A DNA stretch of 64,000 nucleotides from NCBI GenBank assembly GCA_902780405.1, contig CACZFI010000009.1:1-64000 (forward strand). Reading direction: 5' to 3'. Made by a program: the position numbers and the translations under genes. A model generated the notes under the pieces. It was not told the origin of the DNA. It ran no database searches and worked only from the letters and a program-made list of their open reading frames with translations. Shown in pieces: positions 1 through 9,133 of this stretch (the stretch's first letter is position 1; each line of letters begins with the position of its first letter). This stretch comes from an uncultured Lachnospiraceae bacterium (GTDB lineage: Bacteria > Bacillota > Clostridia > Lachnospirales > Lachnospiraceae).

Positions 1-137
1 TGCTGGCCTTAAGTTTCCTAACTTACTGTTAAAGGTTTTTGTTCTCTGAAATTCTTTTCAAAAGACTTCAGGGTTGACATGGTATTAAGTTGTTAAGGTT
101 CTTATTTGTGTCTGCCGTTTTTCGCGACAGCTTGTAC

Positions 138-166
138 AATATAACACAGTGGTTTGGAGATGTCAA
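138..166 (-). promoter_or_regulatory. Leftward sigma-A promoter at window edge
   Basis: On the minus strand a perfect TTGACA (161-166) is followed after 17 nt by TATATT (138-143). It points out of the window, and the 137 bases downstream contain no reading frame I can support. A strong promoter with a long untranslated leader would fit a stable-RNA operon beginning just outside the window; that part is inference. Confidence 0.45.
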
Positions 167-197
167 CACTTAATTTCAGAAATTTTAAAAAAGTTTT

Positions 198-974
198 TTA
201 AAGCTCTGTCATATGGCCGATCAAACTCATGAAAAGATTGTGTTTATTGAGCGCAGAAAGGAAGGGACTATCCTTCACGGATGCGTTGATCGTATCCGCA
301 AATCCATCCCCGGCCATCACGCCTGCAATGGCAAGAAGCAGCCACACGACCAAAAGTGCGCTGACAAATCCCAGTACCATTCCTCCGAAATGATCCACGC
401 CGGAAATCACCGGAAGTTTGGTGAGCAGCGTAATGATATAGAGGATCAGGATCAAAAGTATGCCCGACAGGATCCAGGTGATTGCAAAAGCAATGGCATT
501 GACAACCATACGTGTTACGTAAGTTGCAATATAATCATAAAAGTTCGTCACACCCATGGACGCCTTCGATGCATCATAGTTATGTTCAATCAGTGCGTTC
601 TTCGCAAATTCGGGAACACGAAGAGAACGCAGCATCTCGATCTGCTCATTTCTTGTGAGTTCCTGTCCCAGGGCTTCGTTCACCATTGCGTCGTCTACAG
701 GAATAGACATACCTGAAAGAGACTCCGCGAGCTTTGCACGGATCTGCTGCTCCGCTTCGAAACGAATCCTGCTTTCGATTTTGCTTTTGATGTAGTCGTC
801 CATCGTCGTATTGTTCACGATAAAATCGCTTACGACAGGCGCAAGAAAATGTGAAATGGCGATGGCCAAAAGAAAGGCCACCACCTTATAGAGCATTTTA
901 AACATCCCGCGGAAATATCCCCAGAGGATACCGAGCCCGAACAGGATGATGATCAATACGGTCAGAAAATTCAT
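198..974 (-). CDS. CvpA family membrane protein
   Basis: A 258-residue integral membrane protein of the CvpA (colicin V production) family. The first hydrophobic segment (about residues 4-24) is followed by the short GYFRGMFK turn and a second segment (27-48). A charged, probably extracytoplasmic stretch (50-150) contains the family-like NNTTMDDYIKSKI region, and two more helices lie near 155-182 and 196-220. The start ATG overlaps the stop of the upstream DUF5711 gene (ATGA), so translation is coupled. It is the last gene of a three-gene operon. CvpA proteins are linked to envelope integrity and biofilm; the precise role here is unknown. Confidence 0.8.
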   Translation of the reverse strand: MNFLTVLIIILFGLGILWGYFRGMFKMLYKVVAFLLAIAISHFLAPVVSDFIVNNTTMDDYIKSKIESRIRFEAEQQIRAKLAESLSGMSIPVDDAMVNEALGQELTRNEQIEMLRSLRVPEFAKNALIEHNYDASKASMGVTNFYDYIATYVTRMVVNAIAFAITWILSGILLILILYIITLLTKLPVISGVDHFGGMVLGFVSALLVVWLLLAIAGVMAGDGFADTINASVKDSPFLSALNKHNLFMSLIGHMTEL

Positions 975-2233
975 GACTCCTCCGTCATCTTTTTGTTCGG
1001 TGTCAGTTTTAATTTGATCAACTCGGTGCGATCTTCATACACAACGACATAGCTAAGCATACCTCCCGCCGGAGCCATGCTTACGATCTTACCGTCTAAT
1101 TTGCCGCGATATTTGATGCTGCCGTTCTTGCGGATGATGGCGCAGTCATTGCCGCCCGTGATAATAAGCTCGTCATCCGTAGCATAAATGGCATCATATT
1201 CGAAATCAATGTTTACATCAAACTGTCTGTTGCCTCTCAGATTATAAGCGCGGATCCTGTACTTGTCCTCACCGGGACGCGCCGCATCCGTATCCGTTGC
1301 GGTTCTTAAGGGCTGAATCACGCCCACATAGGACTCACAGGAAAATACGCTCTTGATCTCCTTATCAAAGGGGATGCTCTTTCTGGCACTCGGTTTTTCC
1401 TTCATACCGTAGATATTCAGAGAATGGGTACCAAAAGCAACCACGGTATCATTGTCCGCAAATTCTACACGCGGAACAACCTGACCGCTCATCTTATAGC
1501 CGCCCACCATACGATCGGCATTGCTGTTTTGTCCGACATCACCGAAATTGTACGCCGCAAGATTGTTCTCCATACCCTGCGCGCCCACACTCATATAGCT
1601 TGTGAAAAGCTTCTCTCCGTCGTTGGAGATCGCGATATCGAGAGGGTAACCGCTCTTGTCGATCGTAGTCTGCATCTCATAGACCATCTCTCCGTGCTTA
1701 TTGTAGAGATTGATATAGTTGGTCTTATCGCTTTCAAGCACCACAGCAAATGCACCCTGATTCGCCACGTCGACATCACAGATCTTGTACGGCATGGTCA
1801 GGTTGCTGACTTCTCCCTCTGTATCAAATACACAAACCGAGTTTCCGTTCATATCTGCCACCACGGCATAGCGACCACTCACCACCGCGATCGGCTTTTT
1901 CATATTGATGCCGGTGGTCCACACGATGTCGCCATCCTTATTGATATAAGAAACACCGTCTGCGGTATATTTGAGCAGGTTCTCACCGAAGATCAGATAC
2001 TCTGCGGTATTCTCGTAGCCGATAGAGCCGGTATTCACAACCTTGTAACCCTTGTACTCTCTTGTTCTGAAATAAACGAGCACACCAAAACAAACCGCGC
2101 CCACAAGCAGGATGAAAAGGATGCCTTTCCTGGTTCCTCCGCTCCTCTGCGGCGCAGTTTTTATGATCTGCTCTTCTTCGTTTTGTATGCGGTCCCCGCC
2201 TTCCGCGGGTCCCGCCTTTTTTCGTCCTAACAT
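971..2233 (-). CDS. DUF5711 family single-pass membrane protein
   Basis: A 420-residue protein with a charged cytoplasmic head, one membrane helix (about 38-56) and a large outside domain. That domain has repeated beta-strand blades with alternating GDI/NGN/DGK turns, for example AEYLIFGENLLKYTADG and NKDGDIVWTTGINMKK, which suggests a beta-propeller. It matches the pattern of DUF5711, a family seen in Lachnospiraceae and relatives. The start lies 3 nt after the stop of the coiled-coil gene, and its own stop overlaps cvpA. No enzymatic motif is visible. The constant operon partner CvpA suggests an envelope role (inference). Confidence 0.7.
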   Translation of the reverse strand: MLGRKKAGPAEGGDRIQNEEEQIIKTAPQRSGGTRKGILFILLVGAVCFGVLVYFRTREYKGYKVVNTGSIGYENTAEYLIFGENLLKYTADGVSYINKDGDIVWTTGINMKKPIAVVSGRYAVVADMNGNSVCVFDTEGEVSNLTMPYKICDVDVANQGAFAVVLESDKTNYINLYNKHGEMVYEMQTTIDKSGYPLDIAISNDGEKLFTSYMSVGAQGMENNLAAYNFGDVGQNSNADRMVGGYKMSGQVVPRVEFADNDTVVAFGTHSLNIYGMKEKPSARKSIPFDKEIKSVFSCESYVGVIQPLRTATDTDAARPGEDKYRIRAYNLRGNRQFDVNIDFEYDAIYATDDELIITGGNDCAIIRKNGSIKYRGKLDGKIVSMAPAGGMLSYVVVYEDRTELIKLKLTPNKKMTEES

Positions 2234-2236
2234 GAA

Positions 2237-3352
2237 TTAGCGTCCTTTGTAGATCGCAATTGCTTCCGATACTGTCTCCGCCTGATCTTCCTCCATCAGA
2301 TTGATCAGGTCCTTCAGTCTGTCTTCGCGGCACATATCTTCTCCGAGGAAGGATGCATACTGGTTGCTGATGCTGATCACCTTCTCTGAATAGGCGTCTT
2401 CGCCTGCGCCGATTTCCTCTTCGAGCGCATGAAGCTGTTCCTTCATATCCTCTAATTTGGGAAGACGGCGTCCCTCGATCTCCTGTGTGATGATATGCTT
2501 TGTCTCATCCTCAAAGGTACGAAGCACTTCCTGCTTCTCCCTGCTGATACCGTCCGCTTCCGCATCGAGTTTGTCCAGTTTCTCATCAAAAGCATCCAGG
2601 TGATAGCTGCTTTCGTCCTTGTCTTTCTCGATGGCGTTCTTGATGGCCTTGGCCTGCTTTTCATTTGCCTTGATCTTGTCCGTGATGCTTCTGGTCTGCG
2701 CAATGATGTCTGCATGCGCAAATCTTGTCTTGTTGAGGATCAGGAAATAGATCACAAGCATCAGGATCAATGTGATCGCAAAGATGCCCACGCACCACGC
2801 AGCCATATTGATACCTGTCTTCTTCTCAAAGACAAGCTTCTTAAATAACAGCATCGTAAGCGCCGGGATTCCCGCGAATCCAGCCACAAGGGAAATGAGC
2901 ATCACAAGAAGCTCATCTGCGCCATGCGGATGGAAGAGTGCATGATAGAATCTGCTCTTACAGAAAGACGGCATCTTGTTGCGACGAAGCAGTGTCTTCA
3001 TCTCAATCTGAAGATCCTCGGAGTCCTCGCGCAGATGTCTCGTCTCGGCCTTCACGCGCTCATTGACGCGCTGTGCCTTCTTTTTATCTCTCTTGATGGT
3101 AACCTTACGCTTCCTGTCACGGTTGTCATCCAGGCGACCGTCATAGGTATTGTTGATCTCTTGTTTTCTTTTTTTAATGGTAGAGGAAATCTCATCCGCA
3201 ATCGACTTTTCTTCGGATGCGATGCTCTTGGTAAGCTTCTTTCGCTCGGCTTTCTTCTTGTCGAGTTCCTCAGCCATCATATTTTTCTCGTGCACATCGT
3301 TCAGTGCCTCAAGAAGATAATCCTTTTTTTCGTTAAAGACATTGTTGTCCAT
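2237..3352 (-). CDS. Coiled-coil membrane protein of unknown function
   Basis: A 371-residue protein and first gene of the operon with DUF5711 and CvpA. Long, very charged coiled coils (about 15-125 and 215-350, rich in K/E/R) flank a pair of membrane helices (about 146-168 and 184-208, with LLVMLISLVAGFAGIPALTM and GIFAITLILMLVIYFLIL). The N- and C-terminal coils therefore lie on the same side, most likely the cytoplasm. I do not recognise a named family. The architecture suits a scaffold or membrane organiser, but nothing in the sequence proves this. Confidence 0.6.
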   Translation of the reverse strand: MDNNVFNEKKDYLLEALNDVHEKNMMAEELDKKKAERKKLTKSIASEEKSIADEISSTIKKRKQEINNTYDGRLDDNRDRKRKVTIKRDKKKAQRVNERVKAETRHLREDSEDLQIEMKTLLRRNKMPSFCKSRFYHALFHPHGADELLVMLISLVAGFAGIPALTMLLFKKLVFEKKTGINMAAWCVGIFAITLILMLVIYFLILNKTRFAHADIIAQTRSITDKIKANEKQAKAIKNAIEKDKDESSYHLDAFDEKLDKLDAEADGISREKQEVLRTFEDETKHIITQEIEGRRLPKLEDMKEQLHALEEEIGAGEDAYSEKVISISNQYASFLGEDMCREDRLKDLINLMEEDQAETVSEAIAIYKGR

Positions 3353-3398
3353 GAAACTATAACCCCGTCTAAGTGAAAAAGCGATAATCGCAGAGCAA

Positions 3399-4493
3399 TT
3401 ACCGCTTGTTCATGTATTCTTCCAAACGCTCCTTGTCAACCTTGATTCGGTTATCCATGGTCTTCATGATATCAACGATCTGATACTTGCGATAAACGCC
3501 GTTGTTGCTCAAGTCATATATCTTGTTGGATGAGAATCCGAGTACGATCGGACGAAGGATGTTATCCTTGTTCTCGCTGATCACGAGTCCCTTCTCGCGA
3601 TTCGTAAGTTCGATGCAGACACCGGGTGTCAGGATCTTGATGCTCTTGATAAGCGCTGCAACGATCTCCTCGTCAAACTCGTCCTTGTTCACCAGCAGAT
3701 GCTTCACTGCGGCAATCTCGGATGTCGGCTCAACCGACAGCTTCATACAGGTCATCGTGTCGAAGAAATTCGCTACTTTAAGGATCTTGCTACCCTTCAT
3801 CTTCTGCTCGGGTGCCTCACGGCCGTCACCGTACTCCATCTTGTGAAGCTGAGCCACAAGACGTCTGACACCGGTTTCGATGCCGATTTCCGGGCGAAGA
3901 AGTCCGAGTCCGTCGTTCTGGAATTTCTTCACGATCACCAGATCGTTTGTATCGTAATCATCAAACTTTTCCTTCACTTTGTTCGGAAGCATCATCTTAC
4001 CGATATCGTGAAGCAAAGCCGCAAGCACAAGCTCGGACTGTTCCGTCTGAGTCAGCTTGCACTGCGCAGAGATCAACGCGGAAAGAATCGCCGTATTGAT
4101 CACATGCTTATAAACATAATCTGTTGTGCTGCGGAGACTCTGTGTAAATGCGATCTTATGATCAAGTCTGCCGTAGTTGGTGATGATGGCGTTCGCGAGA
4201 CGCTTTAAATTCGTCGGCTCTCTGCCGGCGATGATGCTGTCCATCTCCTCGCGAATGGAAAAGACTGCCATCGTCTGGAATCTTTCGAAGTCAAGATCCT
4301 CTTCCGACATAGGGGGTACGGGTTCTGCCGGCTCCAGGATATAGAGTCCCAGCAATCCGAAGTTCTTTACGCTCTCAATACCTTGAAGCGTCAGTCTGGT
4401 GTTGCGCTCGTAAAGGAGCACGCCGGACTTGTTATAGATCGGTTTTGCAAGACGCATACCGTATTTCAGGTCCTCTGCCCTTACAAATATCAT
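3399..4493 (-). CDS. HD domain protein with degenerate GYP motif
   Basis: A 364-residue soluble protein. An N-terminal region resembling those fused to HD-GYP domains (VRAEDLKYGMRLAKPIYN) is followed by an HD core at about 125-260 with LLHDIGKMMLP, the metal-binding HDxGK motif. The motif that should read HHExxDGxGYP is LHKMEYGDGREAP, so one of the two histidines and the GYP are lost, although the downstream ILKVANFFDTMT helix is kept. It may be a catalytically weakened c-di-GMP phosphodiesterase or a c-di-GMP-sensing relic. The ATG at 4493 is chosen because GGAGG lies 7 nt before it. Confidence 0.7.
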   Translation of the reverse strand: MIFVRAEDLKYGMRLAKPIYNKSGVLLYERNTRLTLQGIESVKNFGLLGLYILEPAEPVPPMSEEDLDFERFQTMAVFSIREEMDSIIAGREPTNLKRLANAIITNYGRLDHKIAFTQSLRSTTDYVYKHVINTAILSALISAQCKLTQTEQSELVLAALLHDIGKMMLPNKVKEKFDDYDTNDLVIVKKFQNDGLGLLRPEIGIETGVRRLVAQLHKMEYGDGREAPEQKMKGSKILKVANFFDTMTCMKLSVEPTSEIAAVKHLLVNKDEFDEEIVAALIKSIKILTPGVCIELTNREKGLVISENKDNILRPIVLGFSSNKIYDLSNNGVYRKYQIVDIMKTMDNRIKVDKERLEEYMNKR

Positions 4494-4534
4494 ATCGTAT
4501 CCTCCCAATCTGTAAAGAATCTTAAACCACTCTC

Positions 4535-4563
4535 AGTTTATCACATACACCGTTTCTTGACAA
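4535..4563 (-). promoter_or_regulatory. Sigma-A promoter for the HD-domain gene
   Basis: Minus-strand TTGTCA (4558-4563), 17-nt spacer, TAAACT (4535-4540), about 40 nt before the HD gene start. The -35 box begins just past the leuA stop codon, so the HD gene can be transcribed independently of leuA. Confidence 0.5.
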
Positions 4564-4569
4564 TGCTTT

Positions 4570-6249
4570 TTAATTCTTGTGGATCTGCTTGGTGCGGTTG
4601 ATCGCACTGATCAGAGCCTGCGCCGAAGCATCAATGATATCTGTCTTGATGCCTGCGCCCCAGGTGATGCCCGTAAGTCCCTCTACCTCGATTCCGACAT
4701 AGGCACAGGCCTGTGAATTGGAACCAACCTGCAGTGCATGCTCGCTGTAGGTCACAAGCGAGAAGCGGATATCAAAATGTTTCATGATCGCATTGCTGAT
4801 CGCATCAAGACGACCGTTGCCGTGACCATGATAAATCTTCTTCTTGTCGCCGACTTCGATGGTGATCTCCGCATCGATTCCGTCTACCTGCTGGAAATGG
4901 CAGGCCGTAAGCTTGATCGGTGACTCACAGTTGACATAGGTGTTCTGGAAGATGTCAAGCACTTCCTTCGGCGAGAGCTCCTTGTGCTCATGATCGGATA
5001 CACCCTTCACCGTATAACCGAGATCCTCACGCATCTTCGGAGGAAGATTGAATCCGTACTTGGTCTCAAGCAGGAAACCGATACCGCCCTTTCCGGACTG
5101 GCTGTTGATACGGATTACGTCACCGTCGTACTTTCTTCCGACGTCCGCAGGATCAAGCGGCAGATAGGGAACCGTCCACATCTGATTCGGATCGGCCTCT
5201 CTGAACTTCATGCCCTTCGCGATCGCATCCTGGTGAGAGCCCGAGAATGCAGCGAATACAAGCTGTCCGCAATAAGGCTGTCTCGGATGCACCTGCATAC
5301 CGGTCAGTCTCTCGTAGATTTCCTGTAATCTAGGCATGTCGGAGAAGTCTAACTCCGGATCCACGCCGTGTGTGTACATATTCATGGCAATGGTGATCAC
5401 GTCAACATTTCCGGTACGCTCACCGTTTCCGAACAATGTGCCCTCGATACGGTCAGCGCCGGCAAGCAAGCCGAGCTCTGCGTCCGCAACACCGCATCCT
5501 CGGTCGTTGTGCGGATGGAGCGAGAGAACTACATTCTCTCTGTATTTCATGTTCTTGCTCAAATACTCGATCTGACTTGCGTAAACGTGCGGAAGAGACA
5601 TCTCAACCGTCGCGGGAAGGTTGATGATGGCCTTTCTGTCCGGTGTCGGCTGCCATACATCGAGAACCGCATTGCAGACCTCAAGCGCATACTCCGGCTC
5701 CGTTCCGGTAAAGCTCTCCGGTGAGTACTCAAAGCGATACTTTGCGCCCGCCTCATCCGCAAGCTTCTTTAAGAGGGCTGCGCCGTCGATCGCGATCTGC
5801 TTGATCTCTTCTTTGGATTTCTTGAATACCTGCTCTCTCTGAGCAACAGAGGTAGAGTTGTAGACATGTACGATTACATTCTCGGGATTCGCGCCCTCAA
5901 CCGCTTCGAAGGTTTTCTTGATGATATGCTCTCTGGCCTGTGTCAGCACCTGAATGGTAACATCATCCGGAATAAGATTCTGCTCGATCAGCGTACGGCA
6001 GAACTGATACTCCGTCTCGGATGCGGCAGGGAATCCGATCTCAATCTCCTTGAAACCGACACGGATCAGTTCCTTGTAAAACTCAACCTTCTCGTCTAAG
6101 CTCATGGGTACGACGAGTGCCTGGTTTCCGTCGCGAAGATCAACGCTGCACCAGATCGGCGCCTTGTCTACGTACTCCTTGTTCACCCAGTCCGTTGAAG
6201 GAACGGGCGGCATATAATAACCTCGCTTGTAATGCTGATAATTCTTCAT
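4570..6249 (-). CDS. leuA: 2-isopropylmalate synthase
   Basis: Condenses acetyl-CoA and 2-oxoisovalerate in the first committed step of leucine synthesis. The 559-residue length fits the long LeuA type. The catalytic HMGL-like barrel holds DLRDGNQAL near residue 37 and the metal ligands SLHPHNDRG, followed by GNGERTGN. After a linker, the C-terminal regulatory domain (about 430-550) includes GHGNGRLDAISNAIMKHF and the GITWGAGI stretch of leucine-sensing LeuA dimerisation domains. Two in-frame ATGs compete: GGAGG lies only 2 nt before the one at 6255 but 8 nt before the one at 6249, so I prefer 6249. It follows the CorA-like gene by 36 nt. Confidence 0.95.
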   Translation of the reverse strand: MKNYQHYKRGYYMPPVPSTDWVNKEYVDKAPIWCSVDLRDGNQALVVPMSLDEKVEFYKELIRVGFKEIEIGFPAASETEYQFCRTLIEQNLIPDDVTIQVLTQAREHIIKKTFEAVEGANPENVIVHVYNSTSVAQREQVFKKSKEEIKQIAIDGAALLKKLADEAGAKYRFEYSPESFTGTEPEYALEVCNAVLDVWQPTPDRKAIINLPATVEMSLPHVYASQIEYLSKNMKYRENVVLSLHPHNDRGCGVADAELGLLAGADRIEGTLFGNGERTGNVDVITIAMNMYTHGVDPELDFSDMPRLQEIYERLTGMQVHPRQPYCGQLVFAAFSGSHQDAIAKGMKFREADPNQMWTVPYLPLDPADVGRKYDGDVIRINSQSGKGGIGFLLETKYGFNLPPKMREDLGYTVKGVSDHEHKELSPKEVLDIFQNTYVNCESPIKLTACHFQQVDGIDAEITIEVGDKKKIYHGHGNGRLDAISNAIMKHFDIRFSLVTYSEHALQVGSNSQACAYVGIEVEGLTGITWGAGIKTDIIDASAQALISAINRTKQIHKN

Positions 6250-6285
6250 GTTCATATCCTCCAGTCTGATATATGTCAATTCCGT

Positions 6286-7233
6286 TTATAACATCTTACG
6301 TTTCTTTAGGATCCATAGGACAAGCAGGCTGATCGCCAGGGTCAACGCGCAAATGATATAGAATCCGTAAGGTGTATCCGATAGCGGCATCCATTTCCCG
6401 CTGACATTCATACCGTATAGTCCGGATATGATGGTCGGAATGGACATCACGATGGTGATGGCCGCCAGGTATTTCATGATGTTGTTGAGTCGGTTGTCGA
6501 TCATGTTAGACATGAGTTCCCGCGAACCTTTGATGATGTCACGGTAAATCGTTGTCATCTCGATCGCCTGCAGATTCTCGACCACCACATCGTCCAGCAG
6601 TTCCTGATCCTCAGGGAACTTCCGGATACCGCTGTATCTGGTTAGTCGGTCTACGATCATGCGGTTGGCACGTAGCGATGTATCGAAGTATACGAGTGTG
6701 GACTCCAGCTCGTGAAGATAGATGATATCGGAATCTTCCGTAGCGCTGCCCATTCTTTCCTCCATCTCGACTCTTCTTCTGTCGATCAGTCGAAGACAGG
6801 ACTGATACATCGTGCTCGCACGATATAGGATCTGGTAGGTGAAGCGAACCTGCTTCTTGGTGGTAAAGTCGCGGACATTGTTCACGATAAAGTGCTTTAG
6901 GACAGGTGTCTCCACGGAGCAAACCGTGATAATGGCATCTTCCGTCCATAGAACGCCGAGCGGGATCGTGCAGTACATCTCCTGATCATGTCTTACTTCC
7001 GTAGTCGGTATATCGAACAGGATCAGCACATAGTCGTCGTTCACGTCAACACGCGACGACTCCTCCTCATCCAAAGAGGCACGCATATCTGCGATATCTA
7101 CGCCGTATCTTCTGGCGATCTCAACGCTTTCATCCTGTGACGGCGCAACCAGATTGATCCACATACCGGGCATGAATTCATCAATCTGCCTAAGTTTCCC
7201 ATTCTCCGTAATGTACTTGCTGATCACACGCAT
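6286..7233 (-). CDS. CorA family divalent cation transporter
   Basis: About 315 residues. A long cytoplasmic alpha/beta and helical domain is followed by two C-terminal membrane helices (about 255-278 and 289-308), with the family signature YGMN at the end of the first (LYGMNVSGKW). This is the Mg2+/Co2+/Ni2+ channel family; the substrate cannot be read from sequence. Start choice is uncertain: the frame opens with TTG at 7263 without a Shine-Dalgarno site, AGAGG lies just before the ATG at 7233, and the GTG at 7227 has better spacing. The gene may be co-transcribed with leuA. Confidence 0.85.
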   Translation of the reverse strand: MRVISKYITENGKLRQIDEFMPGMWINLVAPSQDESVEIARRYGVDIADMRASLDEEESSRVDVNDDYVLILFDIPTTEVRHDQEMYCTIPLGVLWTEDAIITVCSVETPVLKHFIVNNVRDFTTKKQVRFTYQILYRASTMYQSCLRLIDRRRVEMEERMGSATEDSDIIYLHELESTLVYFDTSLRANRMIVDRLTRYSGIRKFPEDQELLDDVVVENLQAIEMTTIYRDIIKGSRELMSNMIDNRLNNIMKYLAAITIVMSIPTIISGLYGMNVSGKWMPLSDTPYGFYIICALTLAISLLVLWILKKRKML

Positions 7234-7315
7234 CACCTCTTTCCCAAGTTTCCGGCTTTTCAACCATCATAATATGATACCTTTTTTTATAAGTAAACGC
7301 AAGGTTTTTATGACA

Positions 7316-7346
7316 CAAAAAACGTGCGTCCCATAGGAACGCACGT
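7316..7346 (-). terminator. Intrinsic terminator of the ior-paaK-ACT operon
   Basis: Perfect 8-bp stem ACGTGCGT (7322-7329) / ACGCACGT (7339-7346) followed on the minus strand by a T run (7316-7321). It lies 18 nt past the ACT gene stop. Confidence 0.8.
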
Positions 7347-7364
7347 AATCGTAAACGACTGTGA

Positions 7365-7799
7365 CTAGATTTCGGACATCTCTTCCCCCGACAGAACCGT
7401 AAGTCCCGCCTTGGTCAGCGCCGCCTCTGCAGCCTTATGATCATTCACGCGGAAGACCATATACGCTTTGTCGGTCTTTCTTTCACCGGAGATCGCATAC
7501 ATGTACTCGATGTTGATCTTGGCCTCGGTCAGAACATTTAAGATCTGATTCAAACCACCCGGTGCATCCGAGGTTGCTGCAACCACAACCGGTGTCAGCT
7601 TGTTGACATAGCCCGCGTCTTTAAGCACCGTGCTCGCTTCGTATACATCATCCACCAGGAGGCGGATGATACCGAAACCGTCGGCAATCGCAACGGATAC
7701 CGCGCGCATGTTGATCTTGTTCTCCGCAAGCACCTGCGTCATCTCATTGAGTTTGCCCGGCTTATCTTCTACAAATACGGAAACCTGCTTTACACTCAT
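7365..7799 (-). CDS. Tandem ACT domain protein
   Basis: A 144-residue protein made of two ACT domains. The first (about 1-68) starts VKQVSVFVEDKPGKLNEMT, the usual VxxxDxPGxL effector-binding turn. The second (about 70-140) contains ATSDAPGGLNQILNVLTEAK. ACT domains bind amino acids and act as allosteric modules. This stand-alone type is often found next to phenylacetate-CoA ligase and indolepyruvate oxidoreductase genes, as here, which suggests sensing of an aromatic or branched amino acid for that operon (inference). It is the last gene of iorA-iorB-paaK-ACT, and the operon terminator follows. Confidence 0.85.
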   Translation of the reverse strand: MSVKQVSVFVEDKPGKLNEMTQVLAENKINMRAVSVAIADGFGIIRLLVDDVYEASTVLKDAGYVNKLTPVVVAATSDAPGGLNQILNVLTEAKINIEYMYAISGERKTDKAYMVFRVNDHKAAEAALTKAGLTVLSGEEMSEI

Positions 7800-7818
7800 A
7801 ATCGGTACCTCCCGTGAA

Positions 7819-9120
7819 TTATATTTTTCTGTTGTCGATCACACGGACCGCTTTTCCTTCACTTCTTGTGATGCTCTTCGGTGCGACCAGCGTCACCTTC
7901 GCCTTGATACCGAGCATGTTCTTTAAGCCCTCGACAAGGTCCGCCTGACGTTTCCGGATCTCGCTTACATTATCCGTGAACATCTCGGGTGTCATCTCTA
8001 CATGGACATCGAAGGTGTCGGTGTTATTCACACGATCCACGATGATCTGATAGTTTGCCTGATAGCCGTGGTTCAAAAGCACAGTCTCGATCTGTGACGG
8101 GAATACGTTGACGCCGCGGATGATCAGCATATCATCGGAACGTCCCATCGGCTTGCACATCTTCACATGCGTACGTCCGCAGGAGCACTTCTCTCTTGTA
8201 AGTTTGCAGATATCCTTGGTGCGGTATCTGAGCATCGGGAAGCCCTTCTTGTCTATCGCAGTAAACACAAGCTCGCCCTGTGATCCCTCCGGAAGCACCT
8301 CAAGCGTATCCGGATCGATGATCTCGGCGATAAAATGATCCTCATTGATATGCATGCCGTTTTGTGCGGAGCACTCAAATGCAACACCGGGTCCGGAAAG
8401 CTCAGTGAGTCCGTAGATATCGTATGCCTTGATACCGAGTGTTTTCTCGATATCCCGGCGCATCTCCTCACTCCATGCCTCAGCGCCGAAGATTCCGGCC
8501 TTCAGGGGGATTTCCTCCGGCGAAAGCCCCATCTCTTTCATGGTCTCTCCGAGGTACGCTGCATAGGAAGGCGTACAGCACAGAATCGTCGCTCCGAGAT
8601 CCTGCAGGAACATGATCTGACGCTCCGTGTTGCCGGATGACATGGGCAGTGTCAGACAGCCTACCTTGTGGCTTCCGCCGTGGATGCCCATACCGCCGGT
8701 GAAAAGTCCGTATCCGTAGGATACCTGAACCACATCCTCCTTGGTTCCGCCTGCTGCCATGATGGCTCTTGCACAGCAGTCCTCCCAGAGATCCACATCG
8801 CCCTGGGTATAAAATGCAACCACGCGCTTTCCGGTCGTACCGGAAGTCGAGTGAATTCGTACGCACTCATCCTTCGGAACGCCCATCAAGCCGTAGGGAT
8901 AGGCATCGCGAAGATCTGTCTTGGAAAGGAAGGGCAGTTTGTGAAGATCATCGATCGAGCGGATATCCTCAGGTGTCACACCCTTTTCTTCCATCTTTTT
9001 TCTGTAGTAGGGGACATGATCCCAAACATGCTTCACCTGTTCAACAAGCTTTTCATTTTGGATGCGCACGATCTCTTCTCTTGACGCGCACTCAATGTCC
9101 TTTTGGAAATAGTGTTCCAT
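7819..9120 (-). CDS. paaK: Phenylacetate-CoA ligase family enzyme
   Basis: A 433-residue adenylate-forming enzyme that activates arylacetates to CoA thioesters with ATP. The phosphate-binding motif STSGTTGKRV is near residue 95, the adenylate motif DIYGLTELSGPG near 235, and YRTKDICKL near 303. A C-terminal PaaK-type lid domain ends TRSEGKAVRVIDNRK. The ATG at 9120 is preferred over the longer frame because AAAGGAGC precedes it at normal spacing. Next to IorAB it probably interconverts the aryl-acyl-CoA produced from aromatic 2-oxoacids, working in either direction in an anaerobe. Confidence 0.88.
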   Translation of the reverse strand: MEHYFQKDIECASREEIVRIQNEKLVEQVKHVWDHVPYYRKKMEEKGVTPEDIRSIDDLHKLPFLSKTDLRDAYPYGLMGVPKDECVRIHSTSGTTGKRVVAFYTQGDVDLWEDCCARAIMAAGGTKEDVVQVSYGYGLFTGGMGIHGGSHKVGCLTLPMSSGNTERQIMFLQDLGATILCCTPSYAAYLGETMKEMGLSPEEIPLKAGIFGAEAWSEEMRRDIEKTLGIKAYDIYGLTELSGPGVAFECSAQNGMHINEDHFIAEIIDPDTLEVLPEGSQGELVFTAIDKKGFPMLRYRTKDICKLTREKCSCGRTHVKMCKPMGRSDDMLIIRGVNVFPSQIETVLLNHGYQANYQIIVDRVNNTDTFDVHVEMTPEMFTDNVSEIRKRQADLVEGLKNMLGIKAKVTLVAPKSITRSEGKAVRVIDNRKI

Positions 9121-9133
9121 GGTGGTGCTCCTT

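Noticed and set aside
1424-2230. Long plus-strand open frame opposite the DUF5711 gene
   Set aside because: It is a shadow of the DUF5711 gene, with unusual His/Ile-rich composition and no ribosome site. Many similar antisense frames (for example 51718-53190 and 61211-62773) were set aside for the same reason.
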